A stretch of DNA of 39,768 bases from Bacteroidales bacterium (GCA_017550405.1 JAFZPH010000018.1:1-39768), one strand, 5' to 3'; counted from the first letter of the stretch, positions 24,306 to 32,884 are shown. Notes: generated by a model from the sequence alone, not told the origin. Made by a program: numbers and translations.

Positions 24306-25157
24306 ATGAAACCCATGAAAGGCATTCCCTTTGTTCCCAAGCCGCCGCGTATCGACCCCAACGGCAGTATCTCGCGCACCTTGCTGCTGACTGTCATCGG
24401 TACCACCATCTCCATCATCCTCACCTTCGGCACCAGCCAGCTGCTGCAGACACACCGCAAGGCCAAAGACCGCAAGATGACCGCCATGATGGTGATGGGC
24501 AACATCGAGTCGTATGCCTCAGAGCTGGACGATATTTCATTCCAACTGGGTTGGCGCGACACCCTGGCGACCATCCTCCTCGCCATCCCGCAGGACTCAC
24601 TCGACGACCCCAAGTACTCCTCCACCATCGAGTCGGTCGTCATGTTGTTCGGGCTTCCCAGCTTCACCTACGACAACACGGCTGAGCAGATCTTCTCCAA
24701 CACCATCGAGACTTGGAAGAACATGGGGAATTTCCAGTTCATCAGCAATGTGGGTGACTGTTTCAGCGCGATGCACTCCATACAGGAGGAATATATGAAA
24801 TACGCCAACGAGAACATGGCCCTCATGGGGAAGATTACCCAACATCCCGACCAGTACCCGGGCAACTCGAGAGACTCTAAAATCCTGCTCAACCCCGACA
24901 TCCGCGTCAAGATGCGCACCCTCCACCGCCGCACCTCCTACTATAAGTATCTGGCAGAATATATGCGCTACCTCAACGCCATCAACATGAAGCTCATGGA
25001 CGTGACCGAGGAGAAGGTGCTGCAGTTTGTCAACGAGAAGGACGAAGAGGTGGAGGTGGACCGCCCCATCCCCTATCAGCAGAACTACAACGCTGCCGAC
25101 ATCGACCTGGCGGGCATCAAGGACGTCCCCGGGTGGATTGACAACCACCACTTCTGA
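24306..25157 (+). CDS. Single-pass membrane protein of unknown function
   Basis: A 283-residue protein from the ATG at 24306 (MKPMKGIPFVPKPPR). The frame is open back to 24237, but that part lies in the ackA terminator, so the later start is chosen. One membrane segment at about residues 21-43 (LLLTVIGTTISIILTFG) is followed by a mostly helical, charged domain of about 235 residues. Its topology resembles the small membrane-anchored DUF6090-like proteins of the phylum, but I cannot assign it firmly. A TyrXXXLAEYMRYL helix lies near 215. It is 60 bases before the YARHG-domain gene, possibly co-transcribed. Confidence 0.7.
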   Translation: MKPMKGIPFVPKPPRIDPNGSISRTLLLTVIGTTISIILTFGTSQLLQTHRKAKDRKMTAMMVMGNIESYASELDDISFQLGWRDTLATILLAIPQDSLDDPKYSSTIESVVMLFGLPSFTYDNTAEQIFSNTIETWKNMGNFQFISNVGDCFSAMHSIQEEYMKYANENMALMGKITQHPDQYPGNSRDSKILLNPDIRVKMRTLHRRTSYYKYLAEYMRYLNAINMKLMDVTEEKVLQFVNEKDEEVEVDRPIPYQQNYNAADIDLAGIKDVPGWIDNHHF

Positions 25158-25217
25158 TTGTCCTGCGGCAAATAATATTGGTTTCATCTTTCACTTTTCA
25201 ATTTTCAATTAATAATA

Positions 25218-26423
25218 ATGAAACGCATCAACTCCCTGCACTCCCTTACAGTCATTTCCAGCATCATCAGGCGGACAGCCGTCTGCCTGCTGCTGGCTCT
25301 CACCACACAAGGCAGCTATGCCAACGACGGAGTCTATTACACCAAAGGCAACCAACTCGTCCCCCTCGTGGAGACGGACATCAGCGTGCGCAAAGAGATC
25401 CTCACCATCCGCCTGATGGATGACGGTTTCGCCCATGTGGATGTCTATTACGAATTCTGGAACCCCGGCCAGCAGAGCAAGCGGGTGCTGATGGGTTTCG
25501 AGGCCGACCCCTCCTACAACGACGACTGGAAGTTCCACCCTTCGGGGGTGCATCCCCATATCAAGGACTTCACCGTCGAGATGAACGGCACCATGCTGTC
25601 CTACGCCAATGCCCCTTGCCGTGCGGGGACTGGACGGCTGGAGCCGATTGACACCACCAAACAATACGAGGTGTGGGGCGTCCAGCTCTTCAAGAAAGGG
25701 TTCACCCCCGAAGAAAGCGAGAACGCCAAAGGGACGGATTTCGCCTATGTATACTACTTCAATGCCGACTTCAAGCCCGGGTTGAACCGCGTACACCACA
25801 CCTACACCTACCGCACCTCTTTCTCCGTGGGATGCCCCTATGTGGTGGATTACAAGCTCACGCCCGCCACCCGCTGGGCAAACGGACAGATTGACGACTT
25901 CACGCTGGTCATCCGTGCCGACAACACGGCCAAGCACTTCACCATCCCCACCGAGGTGTTCCCTACCGGCTTCACCCCCGTCAGCGACGGCACACCCTAT
26001 AAGATGCGCACAAGCAAGCTTTGGGACACACCCTGCTACGAGTTTGCCCTGCGCAATGGTGCCATCACCTTGCACCTCACTAACTTCAAGCCCACCAAGG
26101 AGCTCAGCATCACGGGGGCAGGATGGGACAAGTGTTACGAACACCACCTCTTCCACGTCGCCGCCGCCTACGACCGCTCCCGCTCGGTGATTCTGTTCGA
26201 GAACATCTGGGCGGAAGAGCTCGACCCGAAAGACAAGGCTTTCTGCCAGCGTGTGCTACGCAACCTCCCCTACGCCCACCGCGGCCATGTGTTCCGCGAC
26301 GCCCGCCTGCGCCGCTTCTTCGAGTCGCAATGGTGGTACATGCCCGATCCGAACTATAAGGACGACACCAGCGACTTCACCCCCGTCGACCACTACTATA
26401 TCCAATTAGGACAAGGGAAATGA
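25218..26423 (+). CDS. Secreted protein with DUF4424-like and YARHG domains
   Basis: A 401-residue protein with an N-terminal signal peptide (hydrophobic VCLLLALTTQGSYA, cleavage near residue 36). The central part (about 40-310) resembles DUF4424: an all-beta extracytoplasmic region with VDVYYEFWNPG and VLMGFEADP. The C-terminal 60 residues form a YARHG domain, with the signature degenerate as YAHRGHVFRDARLRRFFESQ and WWYMP. YARHG is a small extracellular domain proposed to bind peptidoglycan or other envelope partners. It overlaps the next gene by four bases (ATGA). Confidence 0.8.
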   Translation: MKRINSLHSLTVISSIIRRTAVCLLLALTTQGSYANDGVYYTKGNQLVPLVETDISVRKEILTIRLMDDGFAHVDVYYEFWNPGQQSKRVLMGFEADPSYNDDWKFHPSGVHPHIKDFTVEMNGTMLSYANAPCRAGTGRLEPIDTTKQYEVWGVQLFKKGFTPEESENAKGTDFAYVYYFNADFKPGLNRVHHTYTYRTSFSVGCPYVVDYKLTPATRWANGQIDDFTLVIRADNTAKHFTIPTEVFPTGFTPVSDGTPYKMRTSKLWDTPCYEFALRNGAITLHLTNFKPTKELSITGAGWDKCYEHHLFHVAAAYDRSRSVILFENIWAEELDPKDKAFCQRVLRNLPYAHRGHVFRDARLRRFFESQWWYMPDPNYKDDTSDFTPVDHYYIQLGQGK

Positions 26424-26977
26424 GCGACAGCCTCCTCGTCCAAGCCGTTGTCAACGCTGTTCTACGCCATCTCGAACAACGAGAGGCCAAGAATGACCCA
26501 GTGCCGGGACACAAGAAAACCACCACCTTCAAAGCCCGTGGCGGCGCATGGTTCATGATTGCCATCTGTCTCTTCTGCATCGGACTCTTTCTTTGGGGAC
26601 TATTCAGCGGTTGCCTTGACGATTTCTGGGGCTATGCCTTCTTCGTATTCCTAATCTCCTACATGGTGCTTCTGCTGCGTTTCAGCACCACGATGCTCCG
26701 CTCCAAGATACAGGTAGGCCCCGAGATGCTGCTGCTCGACGGCGCCTACGAGACCATGGAGCACCCAACCATCTGGCAGCGGCTAAAGGTTCAATTGTTC
26801 CTCACCACACCCCTTGTGGTGGAAGTCAAATGGGAGTCTATCCTGAGCCTTGCCGTCGAGTCCCACATGCTCAAGATAGAAACCCTCGCCCACCAGCATT
26901 TCCGCATGCCCCTTGGCTATTTCGACATCCGCGTCATCTCCGCCATCAGCAAATACCACAAGATAGCGATTGAATGA
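26420..26977 (+). CDS. Two-TM membrane protein of unknown function
   Basis: A 185-residue protein with two adjacent hydrophobic segments at about residues 45-65 (FMIAICLFCIGLFLWGLF) and 70-92 (GYAFFVFLISYMVLLL). A cytosolic C-terminal part of about 90 residues with a PH-like strand pattern (VEVKWESILSLAVES) follows. Start and stop overlap the YARHG gene by four bases, so it is translationally coupled. The stop codon's last base begins the octamer dyad at 26977. No family is recognised. Confidence 0.72.
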   Translation: MSDSLLVQAVVNAVLRHLEQREAKNDPVPGHKKTTTFKARGGAWFMIAICLFCIGLFLWGLFSGCLDDFWGYAFFVFLISYMVLLLRFSTTMLRSKIQVGPEMLLLDGAYETMEHPTIWQRLKVQLFLTTPLVVEVKWESILSLAVESHMLKIETLAHQHFRMPLGYFDIRVISAISKYHKIAIE

Positions 26978-27057
26978 ATGTGTAAATTCGTGAATGCGTT
27001 AATTCGTCAATCTGATTTACACATTCACACATTAACACGTTCACACATTAACACATT
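26977..27057. repeat. Octamer dyad after a stop codon
   Basis: Five 8-base words (AATGTGTA, AATTCGTG, AATGCGTT, AATTCGTC, AATCTGAT; 26977-27016) run directly from the stop codon. After one base, forward words follow (TACACATT, CACACATT, AACACGTT, CACACATT, AACACATT; 27018-27057). The outer 12 bases GAATGTGTAAAT (26976-26987) and ATTTACACATTC (27015-27026) pair perfectly. It belongs to the same octamer family as the arrays at 32901 and 36414. Confidence 0.75.
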
Positions 27058-27074
27058 CTTCTCGCCACCTCCCG

Positions 27075-27105
27075 GCAATAAAGCGGGACATTCTGCGTTA
27101 TACCT
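27075..27105 (+). promoter_or_regulatory. Weak candidate ECF sigma promoter
   Basis: GCAATAAAGC (27075-27084), 11 bases, then CGTTATACCT (27096-27105), 30 bases before the ATG at 27136. The step is identical to the other four sites, but the first block has GCAA instead of GTAA. If real, it favours the start at 27136 over 27106. Confidence 0.4.
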
Positions 27106-27135
27106 GTGGATGTAATTAATGATTCCATAATTGAT

Positions 27136-28752
27136 ATGCGAAAGATTGCCTTTTATCTACTCTTCGTCCTGGCTGCCGGCGTGGTCTCGGCGCAGTATAC
27201 TGTCGACAACAAGAAAGCCGTGAACGAGTTCGAGAAGGGCCAGGCCCTGCTCTCCTCCAATCCCGTCAAAGCCTTCGAACATTTCGAGAAAGCCCTCAAG
27301 GCCGAGCCCTCCTTTGCAGAAGTACACCTCACCATGGCGGCATGGCTGATGGACCACGACAGCCTCGACCTCGCCGAGGAGCATCTGCGAACCTTTCTCC
27401 GTACCGACAAAGGGAAGCACAAACGCTGGGGAGCCGGAGCCGAGCACGACCTGAAGTGTATCGCCTTCCGCCGCGAGGCCATGGCCAATCCCGTACCCTT
27501 CACCCCCGTGAACATGGGTCCCGCCGTCAACAGCCCCGACGACGAGTATCTGCCCACCCTCACCGCCGACGGACGCACACTCCTCTTCACCCGCTACAAC
27601 CGTCCCTCGATGGCGGAGGACTTCTACTACAGCCGCCTGATTGACGGCAAATGGAGCAAGGCCGTCCGCATGGCCGAGCCCCTCAACAGCGACGACAACG
27701 AGGGCGCCGGCTGCATCTCGCAGGACGGACGCATACTCTACTTCACCGCTTGTGGCCGCCCCGACGGCGCCGGACGCTGCGACCTCTATATCTCCTACCG
27801 CAAAGCGGGCGGCTGGAGCCAGCCCCAGAACCTCGGCCCCGCCGTCAACACCAGCGGATGGGAGTCGCAACCCTGCCTCTCCATCGATGGCCAGACGCTC
27901 TACTTCGTCAGCGACAGAAAGGATGGCTACGGCGGTATGGACATCTGGCGCAGCACCCTGGTGGATGGCCGCTGGAGCAAACCGGTGAACATGGGGCCCG
28001 GCATCAACACCAAAGGCGACGAGAAGAGCCCATTCATCTCATTCGACAACCAGACGCTCTACTTCTCCAGCAACGGCTATGTAGGCATGGGCGGCATGGA
28101 CCTCTTCGTGTGCCGCCGCACGGGCGACACCACCTGGAGCGAACCGCAGAACCTAGGCTACCCCATCAACACCCGTGGCGACGAGAGCTCACTTATCGTC
28201 AGTCCCGACGGTCGCACGGCCATCTTCTCCAGTGCCGTCGTGTCGACCGACCTGTCGCCAGAGACAACAAAGACCCCCGATGGATTGTCAGCCCCTGCAC
28301 CGAGCGGAGGACTCGACCTCTACTCCTTCGCCCTGCCCGAAACCGTGCGTCCCGAGCCTGTAGTATACAAGGAGGAAATCACCGAGGTGGCCCCCGAACT
28401 GAAGGTGGGCGAAAGCATCACGTTGAAAAATGTCTTCTTCCAGACAGGCAAATACACCCTCCTCGACATCTCCATTGTGGAGCTGGACAAGGTGGTCGAA
28501 ATGATGCAACGCCATCCCTCCATGCGCATCGAACTGGGAGGACACACCGACAATGTGGGCAGCGAAGCCTCGAACCAGAAGCTCTCTGAGCAACGTGCAA
28601 AAGCCGTCTACGACTACCTTGTGCAGCACGGTGTCCCGGCCGAACGGCTCACCTACAAAGGCTATGGCCAAAGCCAGCCCGTGGCCGACAACAGTACCCC
28701 CGAAGGACGCAGGCAGAACCGCCGCACAGTGTTCACTATCATAGCGAAATGA
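27136..28752 (+). CDS. TPR, PD40 beta-propeller and OmpA-like envelope protein
   Basis: A 538-residue protein from the ATG at 27136, where a signal peptide starts directly (MRKIAFYLLFVLAAGVVSAQ). TPR-like helices cover about 25-110. Four to five PD40/WD40-like blades span about 125-400, with repeated cores such as PTLTADGRTLLFTR, ISQDGRILYFTA, LSIDGQTLYFVSDR and ISFDNQTLYFSSNG. The OmpA-like domain is at about 425-538, with the peptidoglycan-binding GGHTDNVGSEASNQKLSEQR and RRQNRRT. This layout resembles PorE of the type IX secretion system, and a likely secretion cargo is encoded nearby (29666), but PorE identity is not proven. Confidence 0.88.
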   Translation: MRKIAFYLLFVLAAGVVSAQYTVDNKKAVNEFEKGQALLSSNPVKAFEHFEKALKAEPSFAEVHLTMAAWLMDHDSLDLAEEHLRTFLRTDKGKHKRWGAGAEHDLKCIAFRREAMANPVPFTPVNMGPAVNSPDDEYLPTLTADGRTLLFTRYNRPSMAEDFYYSRLIDGKWSKAVRMAEPLNSDDNEGAGCISQDGRILYFTACGRPDGAGRCDLYISYRKAGGWSQPQNLGPAVNTSGWESQPCLSIDGQTLYFVSDRKDGYGGMDIWRSTLVDGRWSKPVNMGPGINTKGDEKSPFISFDNQTLYFSSNGYVGMGGMDLFVCRRTGDTTWSEPQNLGYPINTRGDESSLIVSPDGRTAIFSSAVVSTDLSPETTKTPDGLSAPAPSGGLDLYSFALPETVRPEPVVYKEEITEVAPELKVGESITLKNVFFQTGKYTLLDISIVELDKVVEMMQRHPSMRIELGGHTDNVGSEASNQKLSEQRAKAVYDYLVQHGVPAERLTYKGYGQSQPVADNSTPEGRRQNRRTVFTIIAK

Positions 28753-28782
28753 TTTTTATCCTCACAGATGAAAAAATATTTG

Positions 28783-28790
28783 TATCTTTG
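28783..28790 (+). promoter_or_regulatory. -7 box for the sirtuin gene
   Basis: TATCTTTG followed by CAGACG, giving a leader of about 120 bases. The leader is A/C-rich and poor in G (for example ACACATACACACTTAACACC) and shows no hairpin. Confidence 0.65.
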
Positions 28791-28915
28791 CAGACGGAAA
28801 GAACATACCGGATGATTGGTTTACCACTGAAAAACAGACACTAACACATACACACTTAACACCCTGACAACCCCATCCCTTAAAGACCTTGACAAACCCT
28901 TAATACCCTAATACC

Positions 28916-29599
28916 ATGAAGAAAAAGGTGATAGTACTGACAGGTGCCGGCATCAGTGCCGAAAGCGGCATCAGCACCTTCCGCGACAGCGACGGCCTGT
29001 GGGAACAATACCGAGTGGAAGACGTGGCCACCTACGACGCCTACCTGCGCAACCCCGAACTGGTGTTGAACTTCTACAATGAACGCCGTCGCCAGCTCTT
29101 CCAAGTCAAACCCAACGAAGGACACCGACAGCTGGTGCGTCTGGAAGAGAAATACGACGTACACATCATCACCCAAAACATCGACAACCTCCACGAGCAG
29201 GCAGGGAGCACAAATGTACTTCATTTGCACGGCCTCCTCACCCAAGCCCGCAGCGACCGTAACGACGACCTTATCATCGACATCGGCGACCGCGACATAC
29301 ACCTTGGCGACAAAGCCCCCGACGGAGCCCAGCTGCGCCCCCACATCGTATGGTTCGGCGAAGCCGTGCCCAACATCGAGCCCGCCGCCGAGCTGTGCGA
29401 AAAGGCCGACTACTTCATCGTCGTAGGCACCTCCATGAACGTCTACCCCGCCGCCGGACTGATACACTACGTCCCCCGCTCCACACCCTGCTATCTGGTC
29501 GACCCCAAAGCCGTGCCCATCTCGCGGCCCATCACCATCTTCCAGGAGAAAGCCGGCACAGGCGTGAAAAAAGTGGTGGACGAACTGCTGGCCGAGTAA
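28916..29599 (+). CDS. Sir2 family NAD-dependent deacylase, class III, zinc-less
   Basis: A 227-residue sirtuin that removes acyl groups from lysine using NAD. The NAD loop is GAGISAESGIS (10-20). TQNID (86-90) and the catalytic His in HLHG (His105) are present. Tyr54 and Arg57 (FYNER) match the YxxR pair that lets class III enzymes bind succinyl and malonyl lysines, so desuccinylation is predicted. The four zinc-binding cysteines normally found after HLHG are absent; the segment reads RSDRNDDLIIDIGDRDIHL. Loss of this zinc site is seen in other Bacteroidota homologues, where the fold is still recognisable. Confidence 0.92.
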   Translation: MKKKVIVLTGAGISAESGISTFRDSDGLWEQYRVEDVATYDAYLRNPELVLNFYNERRRQLFQVKPNEGHRQLVRLEEKYDVHIITQNIDNLHEQAGSTNVLHLHGLLTQARSDRNDDLIIDIGDRDIHLGDKAPDGAQLRPHIVWFGEAVPNIEPAAELCEKADYFIVVGTSMNVYPAAGLIHYVPRSTPCYLVDPKAVPISRPITIFQEKAGTGVKKVVDELLAE

Positions 29600-29665
29600 C
29601 CGCAACCCTACGGGGTATTCACCCCGCCCGACATTGAATTATTAATCATTAATCATTTTATAACC

Positions 29666-30352
29666 ATGAAGAAAATCTTATCATTAGCACTGCTGCTCAG
29701 CAGCCTTTTCCTCATCAATGTGCAAGGTCAGATTGCCCTCATCTACAACGGCAACACCTACCAAAACGGCGACAACTTTACGGTAAACCTTGAAGCCACT
29801 GCACACCAAATCAATACTGTTCAGCTGAAAAACATCAGCAACAGCGTTGTCCAGAACATCGTCGTCACCCTCACCCCCATCGAAGAGAATGGTATCTCAG
29901 CCTGGGGCATCTGTGCCGGCGGCAACTGCGTCGCTGCCCTCACCAGCACCTCCTTCAACCTCGCTCCCGGCTTGGTTGACGAAGGCTTTGCCATCGATAT
30001 CGATATCGACAACACTGTCCCCAACCCACACTCCTCCTACAATGTCAACATCACCTCCGGCTTCATCTCCATCGACATCGTCATGAATGTAGTGGTGGGC
30101 ACTGTGGGCATCGACCAGCCCCTGGCCAACCTCTCCGCCACCGCCTTCCCCAACCCCGCACAGGGCATCGTCAACATCAGCTATGAGCTCAACCAACCCG
30201 CCACCCTCGCCATCGTGGACATTCAGGGTCGCCTTGTGCGCCAGCTTCCTGTGGCAGGCACCGGCACCGCCACCCTCAACGACCTGCCCGCCGGCATCTA
30301 CGCCTACGGCATTCTGGGCAGCAACAACATGAAAAAGCTTGTTGTAAAATAA
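29666..30352 (+). CDS. Secreted protein with type IX secretion sorting domain
   Basis: A 228-residue protein. Residues 1-21 are a signal peptide (MKKILSLALLLSSLFLINVQG). Residues about 25-145 form a strand-rich domain of unknown function with Thr/Ser/Asn-rich strands. Residues about 150-228 are a type A C-terminal sorting domain: FPNPAQGIVNISYEL, IVDIQGRLVRQL, LNDLPAGIYAYGI and the terminal KKLVVK. Such tails direct export by the type IX secretion system and attachment to the cell surface. It is monocistronic, with a perfect hairpin at 30371. Its presence implies a functioning system elsewhere in the genome. Confidence 0.88.
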   Translation: MKKILSLALLLSSLFLINVQGQIALIYNGNTYQNGDNFTVNLEATAHQINTVQLKNISNSVVQNIVVTLTPIEENGISAWGICAGGNCVAALTSTSFNLAPGLVDEGFAIDIDIDNTVPNPHSSYNVNITSGFISIDIVMNVVVGTVGIDQPLANLSATAFPNPAQGIVNISYELNQPATLAIVDIQGRLVRQLPVAGTGTATLNDLPAGIYAYGILGSNNMKKLVVK

Positions 30353-30370
30353 CATTTGTGTCATCCATCG

Positions 30371-30405
30371 ACAGCCCCTGCGGATGACCTCTCCGCAGGG
30401 GCTGT
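30371..30405 (+). terminator. Terminator hairpin of the secretion cargo gene
   Basis: ACAGCCCCTGCGGA (30371-30384) pairs perfectly with TCCGCAGGGGCTGT (30392-30405), 14 pairs, followed only by TTTCGT. The T run is short, so termination may be partial. Confidence 0.75.
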
Positions 30406-30489
30406 TTCGTACAGATCCACCCCACTCCTCTCCTCCTCAAACCAAAGAACAGACGACAAAAAAAACGAACCAACAAAAACCCCGCACCG

Positions 30490-31350
30490 ATGAGACTCTA
30501 CACCACCTGCCATTGCGGCCACAACATCCGCCTGCGCGGCAGCTACCCCACAGCCGACGAAGTGCGCCGGCAATTAGGCGACTTCGTCACCCTGCATTGC
30601 CCCCACTGCGGCCAAACAGTTCACCTGCCCTACACCTGGATTTACCCAGTCTCGTGGGGTCTTTGGGGCGCCATCGGCATTCTGTCGGCCTTCATTTTGG
30701 GCAGTGTGGCCGTGATGGCACTGCTGCAAAACGCCGGAGCCGACATCGGGGCTGTGATATGGATCCCCATCGTCGCGCTGGCCTTTTACGTACAGATTGC
30801 CAAGTTGGAGACGGACACAATGGATCGGTTTGAACACTCCCGCAGCATGAGTTCTTCACCCCGCCTCACTCCCGAGGTGGCCGCTACATGGAGCGACCAA
30901 GCCCTGCTCGAATGGTATAACATCTGCGAACCCGACGATCTCGACCACGCCAATCTCTGCGAGCGGAGAGTCTACTACGCCACAATCTTGAACTACGAAG
31001 AGGCGCCTCGATACATGGAATGGTTCTATTTTTACGAGTACAACTACAATCCCCTGCCCGACGACGGCACCGAGCTGTACCTAAGCCTGATGGCTGTGGG
31101 AGCCACGCGCCATGCCGCCATCGTACTCGAGGCACAGGAGATATACCTGCAGCACAAAGCCGAAGTGGAGGAGTGTGTCAGCAGCGTGATGCACGACGGC
31201 TACCAGTTGCTGCTATCGATGAACCTTTTCGAGCGGCAGGACGATGCTCTTGCCTTCGCCTACCGCAGCGAGCCGCTAATGCCTCTGGTGGCACAATACA
31301 TCCGCCAGCATATACCGCAACTGGAAGGAACAAACACCGAGAACAGCTAA
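30490..31350 (+). CDS. Zinc-ribbon, two-TM protein of unknown function
   Basis: A 286-residue protein. The N-terminus carries a zinc ribbon: Cys7/Cys9 in TCHCG and Cys37/Cys40 in HCPHCG. Two membrane segments follow at about 52-77 and 82-97. The C-terminal 170 residues are helical, beginning with WSDQALLEWYNICEPDDLDHANL, and contain paired-helix units (YYATILNYEEAPRYMEWFYFYEY). No family is recognised. It is 16 bases before the TPR gene, so the two are likely one operon and may form one envelope complex. Confidence 0.72.
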   Translation: MRLYTTCHCGHNIRLRGSYPTADEVRRQLGDFVTLHCPHCGQTVHLPYTWIYPVSWGLWGAIGILSAFILGSVAVMALLQNAGADIGAVIWIPIVALAFYVQIAKLETDTMDRFEHSRSMSSSPRLTPEVAATWSDQALLEWYNICEPDDLDHANLCERRVYYATILNYEEAPRYMEWFYFYEYNYNPLPDDGTELYLSLMAVGATRHAAIVLEAQEIYLQHKAEVEECVSSVMHDGYQLLLSMNLFERQDDALAFAYRSEPLMPLVAQYIRQHIPQLEGTNTENS

Positions 31351-31366
31351 TTAACACCATGACATC

Positions 31367-32884
31367 ATGACCGACGAATACATCAAACTGGGACTGGAAA
31401 AACTGGACAGCGGCAACCCACAGGCCGCACTGCACCACTTCGAAGCCGCATACGCCCTGCAGCCGGACAACCCCGAGGTTCTCTTTTATTTGGGACGTAC
31501 CTACAACGAAATGGGCAGGGACAACGAGGCTGTACACTACTACCGGCTTTCGTTGCAGCTAGAACCCGACAGTTCATCCGCATGGCTGAACATGGCCAAC
31601 TGCTACGACCGCCTGTCGCAGGTGGAAGAGGCCGAGGAGGCCTACCGCATGGCCAGCAATCTGGAACCTGACAACGACGAGGTGTATCTGGAATGGGGTA
31701 TCTTCTACTACAATCAGGAAAGGTACGAGGCGGCGCTGGCCTGCTACGAACAGGCCTTGCGGCTGAATCCCGACAACGACATCGCTCTCCAGAACCAATG
31801 CGACTCGCTGGTGATGATGGAGCATTATGAGGAGGCGGTTGAAGTGGCGGAGAGCCTCACCCAACGCCATCCCGACAACTGGCAAATATGGTACAGCCTG
31901 GCCTGGTGCTGCGAACAGCTGGAACAATATGACGAGGCCATGGCTGCCGCGCAGAAAGTGATACAACTCTGCCCCGAAAACAATGACGGATATGAACTGC
32001 TCGGCAACGCCCAATTGAACACATGGATGCTTGACGAAGCGTTGGAGAACTACGACAAGACGCTGGAGTTGTGCCCTACCAATTGGCAGGCATGGGGCAA
32101 CAAAGGGCTCTGCCTGTTTCGTTTGGAGCGTTATGACGAAGCCTTGGCGTGCTACGACATCGCCACGATAGGGGAGCCTGCCAACCCCGAATGGTGGAAC
32201 AGCAAAGGGTTTATGCTATTCAAGCTCAACCGCTTAGACGAAGCCATGGAGTGCTACCGCAAGGCCATAGACCTGTATCCCGACTTCGCGATGGCCATCG
32301 GCAATATGGCCGATGTGTACCAGAAACGCAAAGACTTCGGCAAAGCCGAAGAGCTGTATATGCGGGCCTACGCCCTCGACCCCGAACACCGGCGTGTAGA
32401 ACTCTTCTCGGCCACCTGGTGCATGTTCCGTATGCAACGATACGACGAGATGGTGCCTCACCTCATATCCCTCCTGCCGTATGACAAAGAGGACGAGCTG
32501 CATGTGGCTTACCGCCTGGGAGTGGTATACAAGCAGATGGGACAGTACCAACAGGCCATCGACTATTTCAAGCTCAACCTGGAGACCTTTTGTGACGACC
32601 CCAACAACAACGCCTGCTGGCTGAACATAGCCATCTGCGAAGAAATGCTGGAACATTACGACAAGGCCGAATCCGCCTGGAAGAGGTCGCTGGAAGACAT
32701 CACCGACGACGACTACAAGGCTTTCTGTCTCTACGGGCTGGGCTTGATGTATGGGAAACAGGGATGCTACGGTGAGGCAGCGTCCTGTTTCGAGCAGGCG
32801 CTTGCTCTCGACCCCGACTTAGACGACTGCCGTGAAGCATTGAAGAAAGCACAGCGCCTTTCAAAAAGGAAAACACATGAATGA
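31367..32884 (+). CDS. Tetratricopeptide repeat protein
   Basis: A 505-residue protein made almost entirely of TPR units. About a dozen 34-residue repeats are visible, with cores like DSSSAWLNMANCYDRL, NWQIWYSLAWCCEQL, EWWNSKGFMLFKLNRLDEAMECY and NNACWLNIAICEEMLEHYDKAE. There is no signal peptide or membrane segment, so it is cytosolic or attached through its partner. TPR stacks bind proteins. Gene order couples it to the zinc-ribbon membrane protein at 30490. The target is unknown. The downstream octamer array at 32901 starts 17 bases after its stop. Confidence 0.88.
   Translation: MTDEYIKLGLEKLDSGNPQAALHHFEAAYALQPDNPEVLFYLGRTYNEMGRDNEAVHYYRLSLQLEPDSSSAWLNMANCYDRLSQVEEAEEAYRMASNLEPDNDEVYLEWGIFYYNQERYEAALACYEQALRLNPDNDIALQNQCDSLVMMEHYEEAVEVAESLTQRHPDNWQIWYSLAWCCEQLEQYDEAMAAAQKVIQLCPENNDGYELLGNAQLNTWMLDEALENYDKTLELCPTNWQAWGNKGLCLFRLERYDEALACYDIATIGEPANPEWWNSKGFMLFKLNRLDEAMECYRKAIDLYPDFAMAIGNMADVYQKRKDFGKAEELYMRAYALDPEHRRVELFSATWCMFRMQRYDEMVPHLISLLPYDKEDELHVAYRLGVVYKQMGQYQQAIDYFKLNLETFCDDPNNNACWLNIAICEEMLEHYDKAESAWKRSLEDITDDDYKAFCLYGLGLMYGKQGCYGEAASCFEQALALDPDLDDCREALKKAQRLSKRKTHE

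Noticed and set aside
29611..29626. CGGGGT/ACCCCG hairpin as the terminator of the sirtuin gene
   Set aside because: Only six pairs with no T run after it; it may be incidental.
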